Assembly: GCA_029856125.1 (NCBI GenBank) | Contig: JAHQWJ010000061.1 | Coordinates: 1 to 36,835 of the forward strand | Source of the DNA: Promethearchaeia archaeon | GTDB taxonomy: Archaea > Asgardarchaeota > Lokiarchaeia > Sigyniarchaeales > SOKP01 | Direction: 5' to 3' | Length of the DNA stretch: 36,835 nt | Shown here: piece after piece, positions 8,953 to 16,294 of the stretch | Layout: each line of letters opens with the position of its first letter | How positions within the stretch are numbered: position 1 is the first letter of the stretch | Translations under genes and position numbers: made by a program | Notes under the pieces: model-generated | Told to the model about the DNA's origin: nothing | What the model saw: only the letters and a program-made list of their open reading frames with translations | Database searches by the model: none

Positions 8953-9231
8953 TTATTCGAGATGTTTTTTAAGATCAATATATATTGGTATTTCTTCGCC
9001 CTTATTCTCTATTACAACTCTTAAAAAACTTCCTTCTATTGAGGAACTAATAAGTTTTAATTCTCCTTCGATACCTTTCGAAACAGAATCATCATCTAGA
9101 TGTTTTGTTTGTGATGATAAACAAGTATGAGTTTCGTTATAAAGAAAACAGTGGGAGCAACAAAAACCAAACGGAAGATAGCCTACTATAGAACATTTAT
9201 CATAACCGTCGCAATTACAATTATTACACAT
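8953..9231 (-). CDS. Cysteine-rich small protein, unknown function
   Basis: A 92-residue protein that I do not recognise as a characterised family. The first ~38 residues hold ten cysteines, including MCNNCNCDGYDKCSIVGY and GFCCSHCFLY, then THTCLSS. This spacing suggests zinc or iron-sulfur binding. The remaining ~50 residues are acidic and strand-rich, without cysteines (IEGSFLRVVIENKGEEIPIY). It precedes the hdr operon on the same strand by 125 bp and may be a regulatory or accessory redox protein for it. A reading frame also exists on the opposite strand, but the ordered cysteine pattern favours this one. Confidence 0.65.
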   Translation of the reverse strand: MCNNCNCDGYDKCSIVGYLPFGFCCSHCFLYNETHTCLSSQTKHLDDDSVSKGIEGELKLISSSIEGSFLRVVIENKGEEIPIYIDLKKHLE

Positions 9232-9592
9232 GTTTTAAGTCTTTTCTTCTCTTATTTTTAATTGTGAAGTTATTCTCACTATTTTTTTTACATGTTACAA
9301 AACAATAAAATATAATATTTAAAAATTCTTGTTGGTGAAAAATAACTTTTTCAACAAAAAAGATTATACAATTACGGAAAAAGTAAAAATTAAGTTTTTT
9401 TAACCCGGAGATCTCAATAGATTAGGTTTTTCCGAGAAAAGAATGCAAAATTATATTATTCCACAATTTTATAAACAAGATTGATAATATTATTAAGTAA
9501 AATCGTAATTTATATAAATAATTTTTACATAATTGATCGTATACTGTTTGAATAAATAAAAAAAATAACTGTAAGTGATAAGGGTTAATAAA
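9232..9592. promoter_or_regulatory. Divergent intergenic region between cysteine-rich gene/hdr operon and Lrp regulator
   Basis: This 361 bp AT-rich stretch has no convincing gene. It contains a TATA-like TTTATATAAAT near 9508-9519 suited to the Lrp gene, and a TTTAAATAT on the minus strand near 9317-9325 suited to the cysteine-rich gene. An inverted pair CGGAAAAA (9375-9382) and TTTTTCCG (9427-9434) with a 44 bp spacer is present, but it is weak evidence of an RNA or operator. Confidence 0.45.
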
Positions 9593-10021
9593 ATGGCGTC
9601 CGTAGATCCAATAGATATTAAGATTTTAGAAGAATTAAAGAAAGACGGTAGAAAGTCATTCAAAGAAATAAGTGATATTATCGAAAAAACCGAAGCAACC
9701 GTCAGAAGAAGAGTATCCAAAATGCAAGATGATGGGACTATCACGCGTTTTACCGTAGTATATGAGCTTGATACAAAACCGAAAACATCCGCAACTATAA
9801 AAATTGAGCCAGATTTCAAAGAGATTAAACGGATTCTTGTTGAATTAAAGAAAATCGAAGAAATAACCTCCATTTGGAGACTATCTGGAGATTGTGGATT
9901 ATTTATGAAAGTCGATATTCCTTCAATTGAACAATTTAATCCCCTCATAGAAGACAAGATTTCACAAATTGCAGGAATAAAAATAGTAGAAACCTGCTTT
10001 ATAACTGATATCATAAAATAG
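9593..10021 (+). CDS. Lrp/AsnC-family transcriptional regulator
   Basis: A 142-residue DNA-binding regulator. The N-terminus is the typical Lrp helix-turn-helix (VDPIDIKILEELKKDGRKSF, then ISDIIEKTEATVRRRVSKMQ). The rest is the RAM/effector-binding domain, including IWRLSGDCGLFMKVDIPS and a C-terminal strand. I chose ATG 9593 because Lrp proteins start just before the first helix. A GTG at 9575 would add six residues but coincides with a GTGAT Shine-Dalgarno-like sequence. It is transcribed divergently from the cysteine-rich gene and hdr operon, the usual layout for a local regulator. The effector is unknown; many family members bind amino acids. Confidence 0.88.
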   Translation: MASVDPIDIKILEELKKDGRKSFKEISDIIEKTEATVRRRVSKMQDDGTITRFTVVYELDTKPKTSATIKIEPDFKEIKRILVELKKIEEITSIWRLSGDCGLFMKVDIPSIEQFNPLIEDKISQIAGIKIVETCFITDIIK

Positions 10022-10024
10022 AAA

Positions 10025-10033
10025 TTTTTTTTT
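10025..10033 (+). terminator. Poly-T terminator after the Lrp gene
   Basis: A run of nine T starts 4 nt after the stop codon. T-rich tracts without a hairpin commonly terminate archaeal transcription. Confidence 0.45.
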
Positions 10034-10165
10034 GTTTCATACTCTTATTAAATGAAGAAATAATATCAAAAATTAATAATTTCTCGCACACAGCTTTTTT
10101 TAATTATTTTGGGACAATATACCAGTCATAAGTAATTCCTATTTTCCATTAATAATAATTAAAAG

Positions 10166-10351
10166 ATGCTACAAATAATGATTAGTGAATCAAATTTTAA
10201 CCTTGAGGGGAACATTTTATCGTGCCCTTTTTCTCACAAATGTATCCTTCCTAAGATTGAAAACTTATGTGTTTTTCCCGAATATAAAATTTGTCCGGAT
10301 TACGATTCGAAATTAAAAAGATTGAAAGCCTCTACAAAAATATTACATTAA
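10166..10351 (+). CDS. Small four-cysteine protein, unknown function
   Basis: A 61-residue protein with four cysteines in two pairs, CPFSHKC and LCVFPEYKICPDYDSK, followed by a basic helix KLKRLKAS. The pattern suggests a zinc site. I do not recognise a characterised family. A second ATG at 10181 would remove five residues and also retains all cysteines. It stands alone between the Lrp gene and the converging guaAb. The evidence is cysteine ordering only, so it could still be a chance frame. Confidence 0.5.
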   Translation: MLQIMISESNFNLEGNILSCPFSHKCILPKIENLCVFPEYKICPDYDSKLKRLKASTKILH

Positions 10352-10422
10352 ATGGTTTTTTAATCCCATTTTTAGGATTCCATTTAATTTTCTTTTTCAA
10401 TTCGATAATCTACAAGTATATT

Positions 10423-11610
10423 TTAGACGTATTCAATTGTTGCTGGTGGTTTCGGCGTAATATCAAAATAGATATCTTTCGTGTCTGGGAATTCTAACAA
10501 TTTATATTTTAATTCTTCAATTAAACCTATCGGTAAATTTGTAACACTAGCTGTTCTGGCATCTACACTATTGATAGAACGGATAATTACATCATAAACA
10601 CCCTCGTGACTCTCGTGTAATTCGTAGAGGATTCTAGCATAACCTTGTACCTGAGATGAAAAATGAACTAATTTATCAAAATCCCATTCACCTTTAATCG
10701 ATAATGGAACTTCGTAAGTTCTATGACCATTAATGATGCCAGTTACTTTTCTTAATAAAACATCTGTGGTTGTTGCTGCAAACGCTTGAAAAGGCTCTTG
10801 TTCACCCTTTTCATTGATAATCATTGGGGTTCCAAACTTTTCCGAGTAATAATCGTTAATAGTGGATTCTACAATGTCATGCACTTTTTTTTCAAATTTT
10901 AAATTTTCTAATGTTACAGGACCAATAATCCTCGCTGAAAGCGCAGGTCCCGGGAATGCTTTCCTAAATACTAACTCTTTAGGCATATTGAAATATTCAA
11001 GCGTTTTTCTAACTTCTGGTTTGGTAAGACTAGCAACAGGTTGGATTGTAGCTTCTACATCATATTCAATATCTAAATTATGCTGGCTTTTAACAAATCC
11101 TTGCGGATTTTTAGCTTTTAATGAAAGTTCTTCTTCTAATGACATAGTTTCTTTCAGATCTGAGATTTTCACGCCAAAACTCTCCTCTATATCTGGTAAA
11201 ATAGTACCATCAGATAGTAATTGGCAATTCTCTTCTTTAATTATTCTACTAATGGTATCAGAGTAAGCGTTTTTAAATAATTTTCTTTTAACTTCAGCAT
11301 CTTCTTCTCCGAAAATCCTTGGTAGAAAAGTTTCTCTAATATCTATAACTAAAACGTCAGGAAATAGTTTTTTAATTTGCTCTCTTTCTTCTAAACCTCT
11401 GATTATTCGCATAAGTCCGTGATCTATGAAAACCGGAATCGTTTCGATTTCAGCTTCTTTAAGTAGAAGATAAGTTAAGCTAGAATCCACACCACCTGAT
11501 AAAGCACAAAAGACCTTCTTATTACTTGCGTGCCGCTGTAAGAACTGAACTGCCATTTCGACAAACTTTTCGGGCTCACGAAATATCTCTATTAATCGAT
11601 GATTAAGCAT
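10423..11610 (-). CDS. guaAb: GMP synthase, ATP-pyrophosphatase subunit (GuaA subunit B)
   Basis: Converts XMP to GMP with ATP and ammonia supplied by a separate glutaminase subunit. Residues 1-200 form the ATP pyrophosphatase with the PP-loop LSGGVDSS near residue 38 and DHGLMR. The C-terminal dimerisation domain has FPGPALSARIIG, RSINSVDARTAS and the closing ITPKPPATIEYV. The glutamine amidotransferase domain of bacterial GuaA is absent, as usual in archaea that use split GuaAa/GuaAb; the partner gene is not in this window. At 395 residues it is longer than many archaeal subunits (about 310), with extra sequence around residues 110-190 and 240-290. It appears to be a single-gene unit. Confidence 0.92.
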   Translation of the reverse strand: MLNHRLIEIFREPEKFVEMAVQFLQRHASNKKVFCALSGGVDSSLTYLLLKEAEIETIPVFIDHGLMRIIRGLEEREQIKKLFPDVLVIDIRETFLPRIFGEEDAEVKRKLFKNAYSDTISRIIKEENCQLLSDGTILPDIEESFGVKISDLKETMSLEEELSLKAKNPQGFVKSQHNLDIEYDVEATIQPVASLTKPEVRKTLEYFNMPKELVFRKAFPGPALSARIIGPVTLENLKFEKKVHDIVESTINDYYSEKFGTPMIINEKGEQEPFQAFAATTTDVLLRKVTGIINGHRTYEVPLSIKGEWDFDKLVHFSSQVQGYARILYELHESHEGVYDVIIRSINSVDARTASVTNLPIGLIEELKYKLLEFPDTKDIYFDITPKPPATIEYV

Positions 11611-11716
11611 AAAATAAATTAAGCTTCTTCATAAAAAAAGTGTAATTATTAATTGGTTATGATTCGCCTAATTTTTTATATAAGAATAATTAATTTTGAC
11701 GCTACTTTGTTGATTT

Positions 11717-12169
11717 TTAGTTTTTTTCATGGTATTTTTGATGATATTCCTCTGCTTTATAATACTCAGCAACAGGAACTATTTCAGTAACAATTGACTT
11801 CTTATATTTTCCGGACCTTTCCAACTTTTCTTTTAATTTTATTGCAGACAATCGTTGTTCCTCATTACTGTAAAACACAGCAGATCTATATTGAGTTCCA
11901 ATGTCCCAACCTTGGCGATTAAGCGTAGTAGGATTGTGAATATTCCAAAAGATTTCCAATAACTCCTCATAAGACACAATCAAAGGATCAAAGGTAACTT
12001 TAACCACTTCAGCATGTCCTGTTTTATTAGTACAGACATCTTTATAAGTTGGATTCTTTGTAGCCCCGCCAGTGTATCCGACTTCAGTTTCAATTACTCC
12101 TTCCACCTTTCCAAATTTAGTTTCGACTCCCCAAAAACAACCTGCTCCAAAAATAGCTTCTTCCATCAT
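11717..12169 (-). CDS. msrA: Peptide methionine sulfoxide reductase MsrA
   Basis: Repairs oxidised methionine (S-sulfoxide) in proteins. The active-site motif GAGCFWGVE is at residues 8-16, followed by family segments VGYTGG, YKDVCTNKTGHAEVV, WNIHNPTTLNRQGWDIGTQY and YYKAEEYHQKY. I start at the first of two adjacent ATGs (12169 and 12166), because the frame upstream to 12241 codes for a hydrophobic stretch not found in MsrA and contains A/T runs typical of promoter DNA. A signal peptide is possible but less likely. About 150 residues fits the compact MsrA form. No msrB is nearby. Confidence 0.93.
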   Translation of the reverse strand: MMEEAIFGAGCFWGVETKFGKVEGVIETEVGYTGGATKNPTYKDVCTNKTGHAEVVKVTFDPLIVSYEELLEIFWNIHNPTTLNRQGWDIGTQYRSAVFYSNEEQRLSAIKLKEKLERSGKYKKSIVTEIVPVAEYYKAEEYHQKYHEKN

Positions 12170-12313
12170 TAATACAATTAAAATAGAATATACTAAAAAA
12201 AATGATGGTGATATCTTATAAAAAAAAAAGGCGAGACGCAAATATTATTAAAAATAAATTAAAGGAAGTCTAATAAAAAAGAAACAAGCATATATTAACA
12301 TTCTATTTTTATT

Positions 12314-13954
12314 TTACTTCTTTTGTGCTTCTAGATCTTTCAATTCGCGATGAAGAACTTTACCTACAACTGTTTTCGGAATCTCATTGATAAATTCAAC
12401 AAATCGGGGATACTTATCTCCTGCCATATTTTCTTTTGCCCAGTCGATGATATCTTGTTCGTTGATTTCTTTATCTTTATAATTCTCCTTTATTACAACA
12501 TAGGCTTTGATATTTTCCTTTCCTTCGTCATCAATTATTCCGATAACACCACATTCCTCAATAGCTTCGTGATAATACAAGAGATCTTCGACTTCCGTAG
12601 GATAAACAGAATGTCCCTTATATTTGATTAAATTCTTCAGCCGATCCTTAATGACAAAATAACCATCTTCGTCCATTAGTGCTAAATCACCCGTCCACAA
12701 CCAACCATCCTTGATTGTATTATTAGTTTCTTCCTCACGTTTATAATATCCCTTCATCATCTGTGGACCTCTTGTTACAAGTTCTCCAACTTCTCCAATC
12801 CCAAGCGTATTACCATTGGAATCACATATCTTTACATCTGTATTAGGAAAGGGCATTCCAATCGTTCCCGGTTTTAATTTACCCTCGAAAGGAGTTGCTG
12901 TGACAGCTGGGGACATCTCGGTTAATCCATATGCTTCTCGAAGCTTGGATCCCGTCAGTTCTTCGAATGTTTTTCTCACATCGTCGGGAAGAGGTCCTGC
13001 TGAGCTTAAGCAATATTTAATACTCGACAAGTCGTGATTTTGAATTCCTTCGTAATTATTTAGATTATTATAAATAGCCGCAACTCCGGGAAATACCGTA
13101 ACTTTGGCTGCTTCAATAACTTCAATAACTTCATGTGCCTCCCTAGGGTTGAAAACACACGCTAACTTCCACCCGTTATGGATACACATATTCATCATAA
13201 AACCCATATAAATGTGATAAAATGGTAAAGCTGCAAGTAGGACTTCCTTTCCTAATTCCTTTTCTACAAACCATGATTCTGCTTGAAAAATATTAGCGGC
13301 AATACTTCCGTGAGTTAACATTGCTCCCTTAGGGAATCCCGTTGTTCCACCCGTGTATTGTAATTGAGCTAAGTCTTCTAAACCGATATCGATTTTTGGT
13401 GGGTTTGGAGCAGTTTCTCTTATTAAATCCTCTATCATGGGCTCTCCTCCCATAGAAAATTCTGGAGGTGCCATGGGGTCAGGTGATAAATAAGGCGATA
13501 GATTGCTATAAAACTTGTGCTTTACACCGGTTTCGTCAATAATAGGATCTACTAATCCTGAAAATCCTTCCCATCCAATATAAACTTTTGCGTCACTGTC
13601 GTTTAATTGCCGTTTTATCTCAAGTTTTTTAAATAATGGCGAGATGGGAGTAACAATTCCACCAATCTTTAAAATACCGTAATAATAAGCAATAAACGCT
13701 GGATTATTGGTAAATTGGATTGCTACACAATCTCCTTTCTTAATACCAAGTTCGGTTAATTTTGCTGCTACTCGATAAACAATATCGAGTAACATAGAAT
13801 AAGTCAGTTCGAATCCCATAAAATATGTTACAACATTATTAGGATAGAGCTTAACAGAATCTTCAAGAAAATCCACTAAATTCTTCTTTGGTATATTGAC
13901 TTCTTTTGGAACTCCTTCAGGCCAATATTTATAATAAATTTTTTGATCTGACAT
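12314..13954 (-). CDS. AMP-forming acyl-CoA synthetase (long-chain fatty acid-CoA ligase type)
   Basis: Activates a carboxylic acid to acyl-AMP and then acyl-CoA in the cytosol. The ANL-superfamily core motifs are all present: the P-loop YTGGTTGFPKG at 200-210, YGLTEMSP in the middle, TGDLALMDEDGYF, and the hinge KDRLKNLIKYKGHSVYPTEVE. The C-terminal catalytic lysine region is PKTVVGKVLHRELK. The 546-residue length is normal for FadD-like enzymes, but the exact substrate cannot be read from sequence. A crotonase and an alpha/beta hydrolase occur elsewhere in the window, suggesting acyl-CoA metabolism. It is transcribed alone, divergent from the small GTPase. Confidence 0.9.
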   Translation of the reverse strand: MSDQKIYYKYWPEGVPKEVNIPKKNLVDFLEDSVKLYPNNVVTYFMGFELTYSMLLDIVYRVAAKLTELGIKKGDCVAIQFTNNPAFIAYYYGILKIGGIVTPISPLFKKLEIKRQLNDSDAKVYIGWEGFSGLVDPIIDETGVKHKFYSNLSPYLSPDPMAPPEFSMGGEPMIEDLIRETAPNPPKIDIGLEDLAQLQYTGGTTGFPKGAMLTHGSIAANIFQAESWFVEKELGKEVLLAALPFYHIYMGFMMNMCIHNGWKLACVFNPREAHEVIEVIEAAKVTVFPGVAAIYNNLNNYEGIQNHDLSSIKYCLSSAGPLPDDVRKTFEELTGSKLREAYGLTEMSPAVTATPFEGKLKPGTIGMPFPNTDVKICDSNGNTLGIGEVGELVTRGPQMMKGYYKREEETNNTIKDGWLWTGDLALMDEDGYFVIKDRLKNLIKYKGHSVYPTEVEDLLYYHEAIEECGVIGIIDDEGKENIKAYVVIKENYKDKEINEQDIIDWAKENMAGDKYPRFVEFINEIPKTVVGKVLHRELKDLEAQKK

Positions 13955-14159
13955 AATTTTAGTTTTATCCTATATGGTATTTATTATTTTTCTTCTATAA
14001 ACATGTCTTAAATTAAAGGATTATTTATCTTACCATTAGAAGATTCTTTTATTAAGAAGTTATCTTTATAAATAAATATAAAAGAAAGTTTTATTTTTAG
14101 ATAAGAAATCAAATATAATATATAATTGGTTAAAATTATATTAAAAAAAGATTAGTATT

Positions 14160-14699
14160 ATGACAGATCGTGAAGGTACGTTTAAGTTATGTATATTTGG
14201 TGACGGAGGAGTAGGTAAAACCACTCTCGTTAATCGCTATCTGACAAAAGTATTTGACGAAAGTATTAAAATGACAATTGGTGCAGATTTCTATGTAAAA
14301 GATTTAGAAATTGAGGGCAAGAAAGTTGTCATTCGTATATGGGATTTTGGGGGAGAACAACGCTTTAAAGTCCTATTACCGAGTTTTGCAAAAGGTGCTG
14401 ATGGTGGAATATTTATGTACGATATTACTCGATATACTAGCGTAAAAAATATAGATGATTGGCTCTCAATTTTTGAGAAAAGCGCTCAGGATAAGCAGAT
14501 TAATATACCAATTGTTATGGTTGGTGGCAAATTAGATCTTCAAGAAAAACGATCTGTGGCGACTGAAGACGCTGTGGAATTATCTGAAAAGCACAATTTA
14601 CAAGGTTATCATGAATGTTCTTCTAAAACTGGTGAGAATGTCGAAGAAATATTCATATCGATCACTAAAAAAATAATGGAAAGCATAAAGCTAATCTAA
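14160..14699 (+). CDS. Ras/Rab-like small GTPase of Asgard type
   Basis: A 179-residue small GTP-binding protein. The P-loop GDGGVGKTT is at residues 14-22, the switch I threonine region reads KMTIGADFYV, and switch II is WDFGGEQRF. The NKxD position reads GGKLDL and the G5 motif is CSSKTG. Two positions differ from Ras/Rab: the catalytic glutamine site in switch II is glutamate followed by glutamine, and the asparagine of NKxD is glycine. There is no C-terminal CaaX or cysteine, so prenyl anchoring is not expected. Asgard genomes carry many such GTPases. A TATA-like ATATAATATATAAT lies about 35-50 bp upstream. The next gene converges on it. Confidence 0.93.
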   Translation: MTDREGTFKLCIFGDGGVGKTTLVNRYLTKVFDESIKMTIGADFYVKDLEIEGKKVVIRIWDFGGEQRFKVLLPSFAKGADGGIFMYDITRYTSVKNIDDWLSIFEKSAQDKQINIPIVMVGGKLDLQEKRSVATEDAVELSEKHNLQGYHECSSKTGENVEEIFISITKKIMESIKLI

Positions 14700-14733
14700 A
14701 TTCATCAATTTCCTAATAAAATAAAAGTATTCA

Positions 14734-15270
14734 CTAACTGGATGTCCTTTTAATAACTTTAACCAATCCTTTCTTTCTTAATTTATCAAGCATCTTTTCG
14801 ACTTTATCGATCGGTTTTTGGGCAATCTCAGCGCATTGCTTTACTGAATTCATTCCATCGCATACCTTCAATAATGTAAACTCATCTAATGATATCATGC
14901 CTAATTGAACACTCATCGGTTGTACTTCCTTAACTACGATAGGTATCCTCACTTCTCCACCCTCCTCAATAGTTCCGCGACCAACATCTTTCATATTAGG
15001 TGAATCCCCAAAAAAAGATCGTACACCTGTTACATCATAGTTATCATTTATATAAATAAAAACAGTATGTTCTTGATTGGAAATATCTTCGTCGTCTTCA
15101 AGATCAGGATGAGGGTTAATGTGCTTATGTTCTTTCGTGTAAATACCCATTTTTAATCCCGCTTTAATTTCGTCTTTATCTACTCTTATATTAACCATTT
15201 CGGTGCATATTTCGCACCAAGCCCAAGCTTCTATAAGACTAAAATATTTCTTCACTTTATTGTCCGGCAT
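14734..15270 (-). CDS. Hypothetical protein with CxxC site and C-terminal winged-helix-like domain
   Basis: A 178-residue soluble protein that I cannot assign to a named family. Near the N-terminus WAWCEICTEMVNI offers a CxxC pair. The middle is acidic and strand-rich (DLEDDEDISNQEHTVFIYIN). The C-terminal ~55 residues (ISLDEFTLLKVCDGMNSVKQ onward, ending LRKKGLVKVIKR) look like a winged helix-turn-helix. Its stop lies 34 bp from the stop of the small GTPase on the other strand, so the two converge. A sensor or adaptor role near the GTPase is a guess from position only. Confidence 0.72.
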   Translation of the reverse strand: MPDNKVKKYFSLIEAWAWCEICTEMVNIRVDKDEIKAGLKMGIYTKEHKHINPHPDLEDDEDISNQEHTVFIYINDNYDVTGVRSFFGDSPNMKDVGRGTIEEGGEVRIPIVVKEVQPMSVQLGMISLDEFTLLKVCDGMNSVKQCAEIAQKPIDKVEKMLDKLRKKGLVKVIKRTSS

Positions 15271-15418
15271 TGCAATTTTCCAAAAAAACCAAATTTCGTA
15301 TAAAATAAAATAAGCTTTATAATAATTATGTTGTGAATTTATATAAATATTGATTAAGAATACAACCTCGAAATAGTAGATAAAACAATTCTTTAAAATC
15401 GAAAATAATTAAAGTTAT

Positions 15419-15436
15419 TGGATATTTTAATATCCA
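15419..15436. promoter_or_regulatory. 18-bp palindrome overlapping a TATA-like core upstream of the zinc-ribbon gene
   Basis: TGGATATT and AATATCCA are perfect inverted arms around TT, 32 bp before the ATG at 15468. The core is TATA-like, so a protein bound here would mask the promoter. It may simply be a symmetric AT-rich promoter. Confidence 0.35.
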
Positions 15437-15467
15437 TTAAAGATAACTATAACCAATTGTAATAACG

Positions 15468-15644
15468 ATGTCTGCTTATAAAAAAAATATGTGTTTCTCT
15501 TGTGGACGGCCTATTGCCCCTTTCGAAGGTGCAGTTAACTTTCCATGCCCCCAATGTGGAGATGTTACTATATGGAGATGTGAAAGGTGTAGAACTATGG
15601 GAAACCAATATACTTGCCTCAAATGTGCGTTTGAGGGTCCATGA
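15468..15644 (+). CDS. HVO_2753-type small zinc-ribbon protein
   Basis: A 58-residue protein with four CxxC pairs at residues 9-12, 27-30, 38-41 and 50-53 (MCFSCG, FPCPQCG, WRCERCR, YTCLKC). These are enough to bind two zinc ions. It matches the archaeal family typified by Haloferax HVO_2753, which is commonly encoded next to elongation factor 1-beta, as it is here (300 bp upstream). The molecular role is not well established. The ATG at 15468 gives the family's usual length and N-terminus. A second ATG at codon 8 would still keep all cysteines. Confidence 0.88.
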   Translation: MSAYKKNMCFSCGRPIAPFEGAVNFPCPQCGDVTIWRCERCRTMGNQYTCLKCAFEGP

Positions 15645-15944
15645 TTGATGTTCGACTATTGAACATGAATATCCGTAAAATCTAACAATTTTAAAGGTTC
15701 TAGTCCTTTTAAATTTTGTTTTAAATTTAAAAATCCAACCACATTACAACATTAGTAATAATTATAGGAGAGGATGATGTATTTATAAAGGGCCATCTTG
15801 GATTTTTGCTAGAAGAGATAGAGAAGTTCAAGATTCAACGTTAGAGAAGAAGATTTGAAAAACACAAATTTTTTCAATATTGCTTAATTTTGTAAATTAA
15901 TTTGATATAAGCCTATAAATAATAAAGCAAAAGGTCTGAGTAAA
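15645..15944 (+). promoter_or_regulatory. Intergenic region with EF1-beta promoter
   Basis: No gene is visible in these 300 bp. CCTATAAATAATA at 15912-15924 is a good TATA box about 30 bp before the EF1-beta ATG, predicting a nearly leaderless transcript. I see no tRNA or stable RNA fold in the remainder. Confidence 0.5.
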
Positions 15945-16211
15945 ATGGGAGAATTTGTAGCATTAATAGATGTCATTCCAGAAGACATAGATTTGGATTT
16001 TGAGGAATTTGTTTCAAAGCTAAAAAATGTTCTACCTGAAGCTGCTGTTATAGAAAGTTATGATGTACAACCAGTAGCATTTGGTTTAAAAAAAGCTAGA
16101 GTTCGCGTTAGATACCCCGAAGAATGGGGTGGTACAGACAAACTCGAAGGACTTTTTAAACAAGTAGAAGGTATACAAGGAATTGAAGGAATAGCCTTCA
16201 GTAAGGCATGA
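15945..16211 (+). CDS. ef1b: Translation elongation factor 1-beta (aEF1B)
   Basis: Guanine-nucleotide exchange factor for aEF1A during protein synthesis. The 88-residue length and overall pattern are those of the archaeal family: MGEFVALIDVIPED at the start, VQPVAFGLKKARVRVRYPEE in the middle, and VEGIQGIEGIAFSKA at the end. A TATA box about 30 bp upstream suggests its own, nearly leaderless transcript. The upstream neighbour is the zinc-ribbon gene, a pairing seen across archaea. The downstream gene mutL converges. Confidence 0.93.
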   Translation: MGEFVALIDVIPEDIDLDFEEFVSKLKNVLPEAAVIESYDVQPVAFGLKKARVRVRYPEEWGGTDKLEGLFKQVEGIQGIEGIAFSKA

Positions 16212-16219
16212 TTTTTTTT
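16212..16219 (+). terminator. Poly-T terminator after EF1-beta
   Basis: Eight T begin immediately after the TGA stop and are followed by further T-rich sequence before the converging mutL end. Confidence 0.4.
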
Positions 16220-16294
16220 GGTTTTACTTACCTTTATTCTGTATATGTTTATTTTTATATTCAATAAAAAAATCTAAAACTTTTACTATATATT

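Noticed and set aside
8783..9130. Open frame on the plus strand opposite the cysteine-rich gene and the hdrC start
   Set aside because: Its product has no ordered pattern, while the minus strand shows ordered cysteines and the hdrC start.
9375..9434. CGGAAAAA/TTTTTCCG inverted pair as a small RNA
   Set aside because: Arms are only 8 bp of mostly A/T with a 44 bp loop; likely chance in AT-rich DNA.
9493..10014. Long open frame on the minus strand opposite the Lrp gene
   Set aside because: It is the antisense of a clear Lrp protein and has no recognisable domain.
10862..11266. 134-codon open frame on the plus strand
   Set aside because: It lies wholly inside guaAb on the other strand and has no domain signal.
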